Shown here piece after piece: positions 1-8,493 of a stretch of 64,000 bases of DNA. Source of the stretch: Draconibacterium aestuarii (GTDB lineage: Bacteria; Bacteroidota; Bacteroidia; Bacteroidales; Prolixibacteraceae); the NCBI GenBank assembly GCA_026671195.1, contig JAPOHD010000007.1, forward strand, positions 186,001 through 250,000, read 5' to 3'. Made by a program: the position numbers and the translations under genes. Each line of letters begins with the position of its first letter. The stretch's first letter is position 1. The notes beneath the pieces are model-generated. The model saw only the letters and a list, made by a program, of their open reading frames with translations, was not told the origin of the DNA and did no database searches.

Positions 1-65
1 AAAAATAATCCAGGTCCAACTGCACTCAATGCAATCAGAATTTTTTTAGCTATGCTTTTTTTCAT
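1..65 (-). CDS. N terminus of a membrane protein, possibly NRAMP family (cut by window start)
   Basis: An ATG at 65 reads leftward off the window and gives about 21 residues: a basic start (MKKSIAKK), then a hydrophobic stretch ending in SAVGPGLF. A positively charged start followed by GPGL resembles the first membrane segment of NRAMP-type metal-ion transporters, where a GPG motif opens helix 1. It starts 18 bases after the stop of the NagA-like gene on the same strand and is probably the last visible gene of that operon. Too little is visible for a firm family call; another multi-pass transporter is possible. Confidence 0.45.
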   Translation of the reverse strand, partial: MKKSIAKKILIALSAVGPGLF

Positions 66-83
66 AAATAGGAATTAATAGGA

Positions 84-1328
84 TTATTCTGGCGAACTAT
101 ACACCAATTTACCTTTAACATAGGTTCTTTTTACATCCATTTTATAATCGTCGAGAGTAAACACAACCAGGTCGGCACGTTTACCAACTCCTAGTGTGCC
201 GCGGTCGGTTAACCCATATAATTTTGCTGAATTGGTACTGGCCATTTTAATAGCATCGGCGAGCGAACACCCTGTAACCTTCATAACATGACCAACTCCC
301 TTATTGATTGCAGAAGCAGAACCAGCCAACACCTTTTGTGCCGGATACTGCACGATTCCGTCGGCTGTTAACTCCAAATCATCTCCTATCATATTCTTGT
401 AAATGCCGGGTTCTAGGCCTGCAAATTTTGTTACATCCGAGGTAATTATTGTTTTGTCGTAACCTTTTGCCCGGGTAAAAACCTTTATCTCTTCCGGGCG
501 TAAATGAAAACCATCACAAATAATGCTTATCATCAAATTTTCGTTGGCAAGCTGCGGCCACAACGGATTATCGTGCCTGTTAATCATATTGGCGCAACCA
601 TTTCCGAGATGGGTACAGGTTTTAGCGCCATTTTCAACCGCCTCATTAATTTGTTGCGCATTTCCGTTGTGATGTCCCAATGAAACCACAATTCCTTTGT
701 TGTTGCATTTTTTGATAAAGTCCATTGCTCCTTCTATTTCAGGAGCCACAGTAACCGTTAAAATATTTTCATTCGAAGCTTCGTAAAGCTCCATAAATTC
801 TTCCCAGTCGGGTTCCTTAACATACTTCAAAGCATGCGCTCCACGAAATCCGTCAATCGATGAAATATAAGGTCCTTCAAGATGAAATCCGGGGATAGAA
901 CCTAAAAGGGCTTTATCTTCTTTGGCTTTGGCCAAAATGGAAAAGTTCTTCAGTAATAATTTATGATCGCTTGTTACCAACGTTGGGAAATATGTAGTAA
1001 CTCCCCGCTCCCACAACGCTTTGGTTGCCGTTGTTACATCTTCGAGCGTTAAATCGCCGCCACCAAAACCAAATGTTACTCCTTTAAAACCATTCACCTG
1101 ATTATCGATCAGTCCCGGTGCGATGTATTTGTTTTTGTTCTCGGGCGTCAGCCCATCAACACTTTCTATTCTGGTAATTTTTCCATCTTTAATTTCAACC
1201 GAAATCGGTTTCCCGTCGATATATGATAAACCTTCTATTTTTTGTTGAGCATACAAACTGCCTGCAACAAAGAAACAGAACAACGACAGCAATACAACCC
1301 TATTCAATTTTTCAGAAAAATATGACAT
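84..1328 (-). CDS. NagA-like amidohydrolase with an N-terminal Sec signal peptide
   Basis: This is an amidohydrolase-superfamily protein of the N-acetylglucosamine-6-phosphate deacetylase type, 414 residues from the chosen start. Residues 149-154 read HLEGPY, carrying the family's metal-ligand Glu. Putative further ligands are His219 (SLGHH), His240 (THLGNG), His275 (CDGFH) and Asp298 (ITSD). The start at 1328 is chosen because AAGAGGT lies just upstream and a clear signal peptide follows (core VVLLSLFCFFVAG, then LYAQQ); a longer frame to 1415 only runs back into the upstream gene. True NagA is cytosolic, so a secreted form is odd and its substrate may not be phosphorylated GlcNAc. The THLFNAM motif of NagA is altered to THLGNGC. 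It sits 10 bases after the upstream Gfo/Idh gene, probably in one operon. Confidence 0.8.
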   Translation of the reverse strand: MSYFSEKLNRVVLLSLFCFFVAGSLYAQQKIEGLSYIDGKPISVEIKDGKITRIESVDGLTPENKNKYIAPGLIDNQVNGFKGVTFGFGGGDLTLEDVTTATKALWERGVTTYFPTLVTSDHKLLLKNFSILAKAKEDKALLGSIPGFHLEGPYISSIDGFRGAHALKYVKEPDWEEFMELYEASNENILTVTVAPEIEGAMDFIKKCNNKGIVVSLGHHNGNAQQINEAVENGAKTCTHLGNGCANMINRHDNPLWPQLANENLMISIICDGFHLRPEEIKVFTRAKGYDKTIITSDVTKFAGLEPGIYKNMIGDDLELTADGIVQYPAQKVLAGSASAINKGVGHVMKVTGCSLADAIKMASTNSAKLYGLTDRGTLGVGKRADLVVFTLDDYKMDVKRTYVKGKLVYSSPE

Positions 1329-1338
1329 ACCTCTTATT

Positions 1339-2322
1339 TTACAATGAAACGTTTTCAACTTTAACCCAATCTTCTGAAACATATGATTTCTCAAGTGCTT
1401 CAAGAACGGCAACACATTTTAAAATACTCTCGTAACTTCGTGGTTCTTTTCCTGTTCGGAACATCTCCACCATATCAACATTGTTCTTTTTGGGTTCCTC
1501 TTCTGTAATGCGGGATTTTAGTTCAGTGATTCCGTTTTTTGTCTCAGCAAAGGTTTGCCAGCCATAATGATCCTGGTTAAACACAATTGTTGCAAACAAG
1601 CCATTTTTGAATACGAGAGCGGCACTTCCTTTTATTCCGTTCCGGGTGACTTTAACTTTATTTATATCGTCGCCGAACATATACATTAGAGGCTGTACGG
1701 TATGTACACCGTAAAAAAACACATTCCCGTATTTCGATTCAAATTCTCCCGGACCATAGCGCACTACATTCTTTATTTCACCCATTTCGGCAATTTGTTT
1801 TTTAATGTCTTCGGTTTCGGCGGTATGGGCAATTGAGCTGTACGAAGTAACCGGCGTGCCATACTCGCGGGCCAGCCTAAGAAATTTCTTCCCTTCTTCC
1901 AAACGATAACAAAAAGGTTTATCGATAAATGTAGGAATACCGGCTTTTATAAACGGAACAGCCGCTTCAAGGTGATATTTGGGATGACGGTGATCTACAA
2001 TCAGCGCATCAATTTTTCCCAGCATATCTTTGGGATCTTTAACCTGATTTGGAATTTGCCCGTTTTTCATAGTTTTTTTGGCAAATTCATCGGTTTCGCC
2101 CCAAATGTATCTTACCTCAACCCCGGGGAACTGTTTTTTTACGTTAAACATTTTCCCAAATGCGGTGGCATGCGAATTCTCGGCCCCAATTATACCAATT
2201 ACAATATTTTTCTTTTCAGTAGAAACAAGCTGCCCGGCAAAAGCACCGGCAGATGACAGGGCAAAAGTTGACGCTGCAACACCTTTCCCCATGGTATTTA
2301 TAAACTGTCGCCTGGTTTTCAT
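1339..2322 (-). CDS. Tat-exported Gfo/Idh/MocA-family oxidoreductase
   Basis: This is an NAD(P)-dependent oxidoreductase-fold protein, 327 residues from the ATG at 2322. The N terminus carries a twin-arginine signal (TRRQFINTMG followed by an Ala/Ser-rich core ending AFAG), so export as a folded, cofactor-loaded protein is likely. The Rossmann start (GIIGAENSHA) and the family lysine motif as DKP (residues 134-136) are visible. The frame extends upstream to a TTG at 2373 inside the neighbouring gene; I chose the ATG that gives an intact Tat signal. It lies directly after the second Gfo/Idh gene and before the NagA-like gene. The family oxidises or epimerises sugars, or hydrolyses glycosides by a redox mechanism (GH109 type); the substrate is unknown. 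Confidence 0.82.
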   Translation of the reverse strand: MKTRRQFINTMGKGVAASTFALSSAGAFAGQLVSTEKKNIVIGIIGAENSHATAFGKMFNVKKQFPGVEVRYIWGETDEFAKKTMKNGQIPNQVKDPKDMLGKIDALIVDHRHPKYHLEAAVPFIKAGIPTFIDKPFCYRLEEGKKFLRLAREYGTPVTSYSSIAHTAETEDIKKQIAEMGEIKNVVRYGPGEFESKYGNVFFYGVHTVQPLMYMFGDDINKVKVTRNGIKGSAALVFKNGLFATIVFNQDHYGWQTFAETKNGITELKSRITEEEPKKNNVDMVEMFRTGKEPRSYESILKCVAVLEALEKSYVSEDWVKVENVSL

Positions 2323-2354
2323 TTTATTTGATTTGTCAGATGTAATCATTCCTG

Positions 2355-3704
2355 TTATAATTTCATTTCCCAACCTTTTTCATACTCCCTTGACCACAAC
2401 TTTTGAGCTTGTTTGTCTTTCAGAATATGACCGTTTTCAGGATTAATATCAAGCGACCTGCCAACACGTTGCGCAATATTACCCAATTGAACAAGCAAAG
2501 TACTTTTATGCCCCGAATCAATATCTGCTGCTAAACTCTCTCCGTTTTTAATTGCACTGAAAAAATTCTGAATATGAAGTGCATCAAGGTTTTTGGCCGG
2601 ATCGGACACATTTCTGGAATCAGTTTTAAAATCATCTTTTACTTCTTTTACAACCTTCCCTTTTAAGTCGAAAATCTTATAATTGTTTCCTCCCGGTAAC
2701 AACAGCGTTCCTTCTTCGCCATAAAACATCGCCCCCACCGAACTTTCTTCGTTTGGTTTTCCGTTGCAGCTGCGTCCTTCCCAAATCATGGAAATACCTT
2801 CCGCAAAATCAAACCCGATAACCTGCGTATCTGGAGTTTCCCAATCATCGTTATACCGATAACGCCCGCCAACCGAGTTTACTCTTACGGGATAGTCAAC
2901 ACCAAGTCCCCATCGTAATAAATCAACCATGTGCGTACCATTATTCAGCGCTTCACCGGTTCCCCAGTGCCACATCCAATGCCAGTTGTAGTGTACAATA
3001 TTATCGTTAAACGCTTTGCGCGGCGCAGGTCCCTGCCACAAATCCCAGTTCAACCAATCGGGTACCGCCACTTCCTTCCCAACTCCAATCGACTGACGGT
3101 TGTTGGTGTACCAGCCTTTTCCGTAATAGGCCTTACCGATCGCTCCGTTTTTTAACGCTTCGATTCCTTTAATCACATTCGGCCACGATCGACGCTGATT
3201 GCCCATTTGTACCACTTTTTTATACCGGGCCTGAGCTTCACGAAGAATCTCTCCTTCTTTCGGGTTATGGCTGCAAGGTTTTTCAACATACACATGTTTG
3301 CCGGCCTGCATCGCTAATAAACTTGCAGGCGCATGCCAATGGTCGGGCATGGCAATCACAACCGCATCAATGTCTTTTGATTCCAATGACTTTCGAAAAT
3401 CACCTTCGCCGGTGGCTTTAAAACTTTGAACACCATCCACAACATCGAGGCAAGTTTTTATGGCCCTGTTATCTACATCGCAAATATGTAATACATCGCA
3501 GTTGGGCTGGTTGGCAAAATTACCGGCCAACGCTTTACCGCGCGAATTTACACCTACAACCGATGTCCTGATTTTGTCGTTTGATCCAACTATTCGCTTA
3601 TAACTTTCGGCACTAAAAGCAGGAAGAACGCCACCAATTGCCACAGCCGCCGATGCTCCGGCCGCTGTTTTTATAAAATTTCTTCGGGTATTTGTTTTGC
3701 TCAT
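2355..3704 (-). CDS. Tat-exported Gfo/Idh/MocA-family oxidoreductase
   Basis: A 449-residue Gfo/Idh/MocA protein. The N terminus has a Tat motif (TRRNFIKTA) and an Ala/Gly-rich core ending FSAES. The nucleotide-binding loop is at residues 51-56 (GVNSRG) and the family EKP motif at 141-143, in VYVEKPCSHNP. The C-terminal alpha/beta substrate domain includes the His-rich stretch WHWMWHWGTGEALNNG. It is the first enzyme gene after the LacI regulator (32-base gap). It and the next gene form a pair of exported oxidoreductases, suggesting NAD(P)-bound redox or epimerisation chemistry on a sugar in the periplasm. The GH109-like alternative cannot be excluded by reading alone. Confidence 0.87.
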   Translation of the reverse strand: MSKTNTRRNFIKTAAGASAAVAIGGVLPAFSAESYKRIVGSNDKIRTSVVGVNSRGKALAGNFANQPNCDVLHICDVDNRAIKTCLDVVDGVQSFKATGEGDFRKSLESKDIDAVVIAMPDHWHAPASLLAMQAGKHVYVEKPCSHNPKEGEILREAQARYKKVVQMGNQRRSWPNVIKGIEALKNGAIGKAYYGKGWYTNNRQSIGVGKEVAVPDWLNWDLWQGPAPRKAFNDNIVHYNWHWMWHWGTGEALNNGTHMVDLLRWGLGVDYPVRVNSVGGRYRYNDDWETPDTQVIGFDFAEGISMIWEGRSCNGKPNEESSVGAMFYGEEGTLLLPGGNNYKIFDLKGKVVKEVKDDFKTDSRNVSDPAKNLDALHIQNFFSAIKNGESLAADIDSGHKSTLLVQLGNIAQRVGRSLDINPENGHILKDKQAQKLWSREYEKGWEMKL

Positions 3705-3736
3705 AATATGTTGGTTTAAATACTATTCTTATTGTT

Positions 3737-4882
3737 TTAATGAAAATCAATGTAGTAGTCGACATTCTCCTTTACGATAATATCTAACGGTACGTATTGC
3801 TTTTTTATGGGTTCCTTTTTATAAATGAAAAATTCGAACAAGTGCTGAACAGCCCTGAATCCCTGTTGCATGGGACTTTGAGAGATGATGTAATCGATGC
3901 CCCCTTTTTTGATGTGTTTTATATTTTCTTCAACCAAATCGAAACCAATTACTTTGATATCCAAATCGTGTTGCAGATGGAAATTAGAAACCATGTGCGC
4001 CATCGAATTGGTAACAAAAACACCTTTAATAGTTGGATTTTTGATATAGAATTTTGTAAGCTCACGAAAAACCTCTTCTTCTTTTGCCATATGAATTATA
4101 AGTTTTTGGATTTTGAATTTATGATTCAGTTTGTTGGCACTAAAAAATTCAGCAAAACCTTTATCTATCCTTTTAAGTGCCGGTGCATTTAATTCCCCTT
4201 TTGCCACATTCAAAGTCAGTAATTCTCCCTCATCACTCAAAAGCGACTTCATCAGTTTCCCTGCAATATAACCGCTGCGTTCTACGTCTGGCCCCACATA
4301 AGCCATGTGTTCAGTATCCGGAATGTCTGCATCGATTAAAACAACAGGAATATTTCTCTTTTGAAGCTCCGTAAGAAAACTTTTGCTTTCATTTACAAAA
4401 AGAGGTGCAAGAATAACACCTGCCGGATTGTTCGCAACAATTTTAACACACTGTTCTTTGAATGAGGCTACATTAAAAAGATCGTAATGAAATAATTCCA
4501 CTTCAATTCCAAAATCTTTATACGTTTTGCAGGCTTGCAAAATACCCTTTTTAGGGATATCCCAATAACGACTTGTGGATGCTACTGCCGGAATCAGGCA
4601 TGCAATTGAATGTTGAGTTCCAAGTGCAAGTGTGCGTGCTAATAGGTTTGCTTTAAAACCCAACTGCTTTATGGCGTCCTCAACTTTCTGCTTTTTTCCC
4701 GGCGAAACTTTTCCCCGGTTGTGTATAATTCGATCAACTGTACCTGCCGAAACACTTGCCAGGCGAGCAACATCTTGTATTGTAACTTTTTTCTTTTGGT
4801 TCAAAACAGTAATATTTAATCCTCTCTTTTTTAAGATTTGATAAAGATATAAAAAATAGTGTGTGCGCACACATTTAATCAT
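3737..4882 (-). CDS. LacI-family transcriptional regulator with periplasmic-binding-protein-like sensor domain
   Basis: A LacI/GalR-type repressor of up to 381 residues. The helix-turn-helix is at about residues 32-55 (VTIQDVARLASVSAGTVDR), followed by the hinge and a sugar-binding type I periplasmic-protein fold with SIACLIPAV as the first strand. The start is uncertain. The ATG at 4882 (AAGG four bases upstream) puts a perfect 14-bp palindrome inside codons 4-8. A better Shine-Dalgarno (AGAGAGGA) lies further in and would serve an ATT or TTG start near 4813-4804, just before the DNA-binding domain. It heads the minus-strand module with the Gfo/Idh and NagA-like genes and is divergent from the epimerase gene. 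The operator-like palindrome at its own start suggests autoregulation. Confidence 0.9.
   Translation of the reverse strand: MIKCVRTHYFLYLYQILKKRGLNITVLNQKKKVTIQDVARLASVSAGTVDRIIHNRGKVSPGKKQKVEDAIKQLGFKANLLARTLALGTQHSIACLIPAVASTSRYWDIPKKGILQACKTYKDFGIEVELFHYDLFNVASFKEQCVKIVANNPAGVILAPLFVNESKSFLTELQKRNIPVVLIDADIPDTEHMAYVGPDVERSGYIAGKLMKSLLSDEGELLTLNVAKGELNAPALKRIDKGFAEFFSANKLNHKFKIQKLIIHMAKEEEVFRELTKFYIKNPTIKGVFVTNSMAHMVSNFHLQHDLDIKVIGFDLVEENIKHIKKGGIDYIISQSPMQQGFRAVQHLFEFFIYKKEPIKKQYVPLDIIVKENVDYYIDFH
4860..4873. promoter_or_regulatory. 14-bp perfect palindrome, probable LacI-family operator O1
   Basis: TGTGTGCGCACACA is its own reverse complement and has a central CG, as is common for LacI-family operators. 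It overlaps the first codons of the longest LacI reading frame. The flanking 12-mer AATAGTGTGTGC (4855-4866) recurs inverted at 4969-4980. Confidence 0.65.
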
Positions 4883-5283
4883 TCAACCTTACATAACTCC
4901 ATCAAATAAAACGAAATTATTTCCTATAATTTACTAATATTGTTACATTTCAAATAAGACATGTGCAGGCACACACTATTGCTTTTTAAAAGATACTTAA
5001 AATGATCAAAATTTGAGGTATCATATATAAATGAGCATTGAATGGACAACCCGGATTTTTTTTGTTTTTATATATTTTCGAACAGGATGAGTTAAAAATC
5101 CATGTTCTTTGGGCAAAATCTTATTTTGACCGAAACATAATAAAATCGTATTTTCATTGTTTGGGAAAGCTGCTTTTTAAGACCTGAAAAGTCAGTAAAA
5201 AAGGAGCTCAGCATTTATCTTTTGATAACATATAAATTTTAACAAGAATAGAACTCAGATTTCTGATAAAACCAATTTAAAAA
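4883..5283. promoter_or_regulatory. Divergent intergenic region between LacI regulator and epimerase genes
   Basis: This 401-base gene-free stretch carries the leaders of both divergent operons. The only site I can name is O2 (4959-4980). No exact TAnnTTTG -7 element was found for the epimerase gene. The closest is TATCTTTTG near 5217, which has one T too many. No RNA gene or small reading frame stands out. Confidence 0.5.
4959..4980. promoter_or_regulatory. Probable second LacI-family operator O2
   Basis: On the minus strand this site begins AATAGTGTGTGC, identical over 12 bases to the flank and left half of O1, then continues CTGCACATGT, giving TGTGC and GCACA arms around CT. The site centres are roughly 100 bp apart. 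Such a spacing could allow repression by looping or joint control of the LacI gene and the divergent epimerase operon. Confidence 0.5.
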
Positions 5284-6555
5284 ATGATGAACAGAACAGA
5301 AATTAAAAGCTTGCGCGATGAAGCGTATCAACACCTGACAACCGAACTGCTACCCTTTTGGACAACCCGGATGAAAGATGAAATAAACGGGGGCTTTCTA
5401 ACTCATTTTGATAAAGAAGGAAAAGATACCGGTGAGGATGAAAAATCACTGATTGCACAAACACGTTGTCTCTACACTATTGCATCGGCAAATCGTGCCG
5501 GTTATGGCAATGGCGAACTGGCAGAACTAGCTAAACACGGAGTAGATTTCCTGATCGATAAAATGTGGGATGAAAAATACGGTGGTTTTTACTGGATGGC
5601 AGACCGTAAAGGTAAGGTTAAAATTGATCAGAAAATTATTTACGGACATAGTTTTGCTATCTATTCGCTAAGTGAATATACGCTGGCCACAGGTGATAAA
5701 CGTGGAATTGAATATGCTGAAAAGGTGTTTGATATGATTCAAAAATATTGTGTAGACACCCGTTATGGGGGTTACTGGGAAATGTTTCAACGCGACTGGA
5801 CACTTTGTGGACCGGGGAGTCAGGGTGGCGACAGAAAAACGCTGGATGTACACATGCATTTAATGGAAGCACTTACCACGTTGTACGAATATACCGGAAA
5901 AGAAGTACATCGCCGTAAATTACTGGAAGTAATCGACCTGATGTTAAATGTTATCAATCATCCGAAGTACAAAACCGGTATTCCACAATTTTATAAAGAC
6001 TGGTCCATTGCTCCTCAGATAAAATTTGATATCATTTGGGGCTGGGATCGTTTTTCAGAAGAAGGAGAAAAAGGAAACGCCACCGACAATACCTGTTATG
6101 GTCATAATGCTGAATTTGCCTGGCTTTTGATTCATGCTTTTGATATTTTAAAAACAGATCCGGCAACTGAAGCCGAAACATTTAAGATAATTTTTGACCA
6201 CACCATTGACAACGGAATTGATATTGAATACGGCGGAGTTTATGTAGAAGGTCCACACTCGGGAGGAGTTTACGACCGTGAAAAAGAGTTTTGGCAGCAG
6301 GCCGAAGTGCTGATAGGCATGCTTGATGGAGTACTACTATTCAATCATGAAAAATACTGGGAGGCCTATAAAAATGTGCATCGATTTGTGTTCGACAAAG
6401 TAATAAACAAAAGCATTGGCGAGTGGTACCCTTTGCTTTCACGAAAAGGAGAGCCAATCTGGACACACATGGGACATTCCTGGAAAATTAATTATCATAC
6501 GGTACGATCGATGATCCAGAGTATTGAAAGGTTAGATAAATTATTAAACCAATAA
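5284..6555 (+). CDS. AGE-family epimerase (N-acylglucosamine 2-epimerase / mannobiose 2-epimerase type)
   Basis: A 423-residue cytosolic protein of the (alpha/alpha)6-barrel AGE family, which epimerises C2 of GlcNAc/ManNAc or of the reducing sugar of mannobiose or cellobiose. The three histidine motifs known from cellobiose/mannobiose 2-epimerases are present: TLDVHMHLMEAL at 187-198, GHNAEFAWL at 273-281, and WKINYHTVR near the C terminus. The aromatic-rich motif GGFYWMADRKG at 100-110 also fits this family. There is no signal peptide. It starts the plus-strand operon opposite the LacI gene and precedes an SSS symporter, so it likely handles the imported sugar. With alpha-mannosidases elsewhere in the window, a manno-oligosaccharide epimerase is at least as likely as a ManNAc epimerase. 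Confidence 0.88.
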   Translation: MMNRTEIKSLRDEAYQHLTTELLPFWTTRMKDEINGGFLTHFDKEGKDTGEDEKSLIAQTRCLYTIASANRAGYGNGELAELAKHGVDFLIDKMWDEKYGGFYWMADRKGKVKIDQKIIYGHSFAIYSLSEYTLATGDKRGIEYAEKVFDMIQKYCVDTRYGGYWEMFQRDWTLCGPGSQGGDRKTLDVHMHLMEALTTLYEYTGKEVHRRKLLEVIDLMLNVINHPKYKTGIPQFYKDWSIAPQIKFDIIWGWDRFSEEGEKGNATDNTCYGHNAEFAWLLIHAFDILKTDPATEAETFKIIFDHTIDNGIDIEYGGVYVEGPHSGGVYDREKEFWQQAEVLIGMLDGVLLFNHEKYWEAYKNVHRFVFDKVINKSIGEWYPLLSRKGEPIWTHMGHSWKINYHTVRSMIQSIERLDKLLNQ

Positions 6556-6786
6556 AACTAAACCACTATGGATTGGAAATAGATAGGTTTAAACCTCGAA
6601 TGAAATTCGAAAAAAATGAGTATGGACGGAAGACAGAAAAAAAACATTCAACGATTTATTTCGAAACTTCGGTCTCCGGTCTTCGGACTTCCGTTAAAAA
6701 AACAAGTTTCTAGAAACTAAAACTAGCATTCAACGAATACATAATTCCGGATAGCCGGAGAAAAATAACCAGACCAATAAAACTAA
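6548..6786. repeat. 14-bp direct repeats flanking a palindrome-rich segment
   Basis: ACCAATAAAACTAA occurs at 6548-6561, spanning the epimerase stop codon, and at 6773-6786, directly before the symporter ATG. The 211 bases between hold many inverted repeats: AGGTTTAAACCT (6585-6596), CGAAT/ATTCG (6597-6609), TCCG/CGGA (6675-6687), AGTTTCTAGAAACT (6705-6718) and TCCGG/CCGGA (6746-6759). CATTCAACGA also repeats directly at 6645 and 6727. No protein-like frame is seen. This looks like a small inserted or duplicated structured element in a formerly compact operon. Confidence 0.6.
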
Positions 6787-6787
6787 C

Positions 6788-8401
6788 ATGAATCTATCAC
6801 TAACAACGTTCGACTGGACAGTTCTGCTACTGGTAATGATTTCCAGTCTTTCATTTGGATTAATAATGGCGTATCGCAAAAAAGCCGGACAAAACAGTAC
6901 AAACTTTTTCCTCGGCGGACGCGCTATAAAATGGCCCGTAATTGGAGCGTCACTATTTGCAACAAACATTGGAGCCGAACATTTGGTAGGTCTGTCGGGC
7001 GATTCGTACCGGTACGGACTTTCGGCAGGATCGGTGGAATTAACCTGTGCCATAACGCTGGGATTTGCCTGCGCCATTTTATTCCCCTACTACATGAAAA
7101 ACAAGATATACACCATTCCTGAGTTTTTGGAATTGAGGTATAACAAAAAAGCCCGCATCTTTTTCTCCGGATTAATGCTTGTAATCAGCGTGATGACCAA
7201 ACTGGCATTTACTTTATTTGCAGGTGCTCTGGTTATGAACAGCATTTTGGGATGGGATGTAATGACCACTGCCTTTTATATTGGAATGATAGTGGCAGTT
7301 TTTACAATTATTGGTGGTTTTACTGCTGTTGCGTATTCCGACACCATTCAGGTAGTACTGATGATTGTAGGTGCTGCGGCAATGCTTTTTATCGGTCTTG
7401 ATAAAGTAGGTGGATGGAGTGGGCTTATGGACAAAGCACCGGAAATGATGACCATTGCGGCTCCATACGATGATCCGGTATATCCATTCTGGGGAATTTT
7501 AGCCACCGCATTTTATGCCGGAATTTTTTACTGGGGAATCGACCAGGTAAATGTGCAGCGCGTACTTTCTGCACCCGATTTAAAACATGCTCGTTGGGGA
7601 TCGATGTTTGCCGTATTGTTAAAACTATTCCCAATTTTTCTTTTTGCTGTTCCCGGAGTGATTGCTTTTGCTTTGTACCCGGGAGAATTGTCGGGCGAAG
7701 AATCGAAACAAACCTTTGTATTGCTTCTGAATAATTTGCTACCCAGCGGTTTGAGAGGATTAATGCTGGCATCATTGATTGCTGCCCTGATCACCTCTTT
7801 AATTGCAGTACTCAATTCGGTTTCAACACTGGTAGTACGCGATTTTATTGTTGAATTCCGTCCTTCGGTTTCAGAAAAAAAGCAGGTAACACTCGGACGT
7901 TATATTATACTGGTTGTTACCTTACTTGGAATTGGAGCCACCTTTTTGGTTTACAAAAACGAAGAAGGTTTATACAAATACTTGCAAACCATAACAGCAT
8001 ATCTGGTCATTCCGGTTTTTCCAGCCATATTTTTTGGCATTGCAAGTAAAAAAGTCACATTAAAAGGTGCAGCCTACTCTGTTTTGGTTGGTATCGTTTT
8101 ATCCACAATCTTTGTTGTCGACCAGTTACTGGGAGCCGAAGCCGGAAAAGATATCTTTCCGTTTTTGCATCATAAACTCACACTTAACTTTGGTTACCGT
8201 GGACTTTGGGCCGAGATATTCATCACCGGAGTGCTTTTCGGAGTTTCTTATTTTACAACAAAAACAGCCCCCGAGAAACTGGAGAAGACTACCATAAATT
8301 ATTCAAAGCGCGTTGCAAAATTCGAAGGGATAACCGATTGGAGACTTCATCTTACCATTTTATCCGGAATAACCCTCTTCCTTTACATTTGGTTGTCGTG
8401 A
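6788..8401 (+). CDS. Sodium:solute symporter (SSS family, SGLT-like)
   Basis: A 537-residue integral membrane protein with about 14 hydrophobic segments. It is typical of the SSS/SGLT family, which couples uptake of sugars or related solutes to sodium. Family-like stretches include KWPVIGASLFATNIGAEHLVG in the second helix region, KIYTIPEFLELRYNKKAR after helix 3, and GGFTAVAYSDTIQVVLM, where SGLT-type proteins form part of the sodium site. It follows the AGE epimerase on the same strand and probably imports its substrate across the inner membrane. The ATG at 6788 sits right after the second copy of the 14-bp repeat. Substrate specificity cannot be read from sequence; a sugar is the best guess. 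Confidence 0.93.
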   Translation: MNLSLTTFDWTVLLLVMISSLSFGLIMAYRKKAGQNSTNFFLGGRAIKWPVIGASLFATNIGAEHLVGLSGDSYRYGLSAGSVELTCAITLGFACAILFPYYMKNKIYTIPEFLELRYNKKARIFFSGLMLVISVMTKLAFTLFAGALVMNSILGWDVMTTAFYIGMIVAVFTIIGGFTAVAYSDTIQVVLMIVGAAAMLFIGLDKVGGWSGLMDKAPEMMTIAAPYDDPVYPFWGILATAFYAGIFYWGIDQVNVQRVLSAPDLKHARWGSMFAVLLKLFPIFLFAVPGVIAFALYPGELSGEESKQTFVLLLNNLLPSGLRGLMLASLIAALITSLIAVLNSVSTLVVRDFIVEFRPSVSEKKQVTLGRYIILVVTLLGIGATFLVYKNEEGLYKYLQTITAYLVIPVFPAIFFGIASKKVTLKGAAYSVLVGIVLSTIFVVDQLLGAEAGKDIFPFLHHKLTLNFGYRGLWAEIFITGVLFGVSYFTTKTAPEKLEKTTINYSKRVAKFEGITDWRLHLTILSGITLFLYIWLS

Positions 8402-8413
8402 AAAAAGAACCGA

Positions 8414-8438
8414 TAACATTTTGAAACAAAAAATGTTA
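8414..8438 (+). other. AT-rich hairpin after the symporter gene
   Basis: TAACATTTT pairs with AAAATGTTA across a 7-base loop, a 9-bp stem 12 bases past the symporter stop. It has a single G-C pair and no T run, so it is a weak candidate for an mRNA end or processing signal. Confidence 0.3.
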
Positions 8439-8493
8439 GAACGATAATAAAATACGAAATAAAAACGCAGTCAAATAAGGAATAATATCTATC

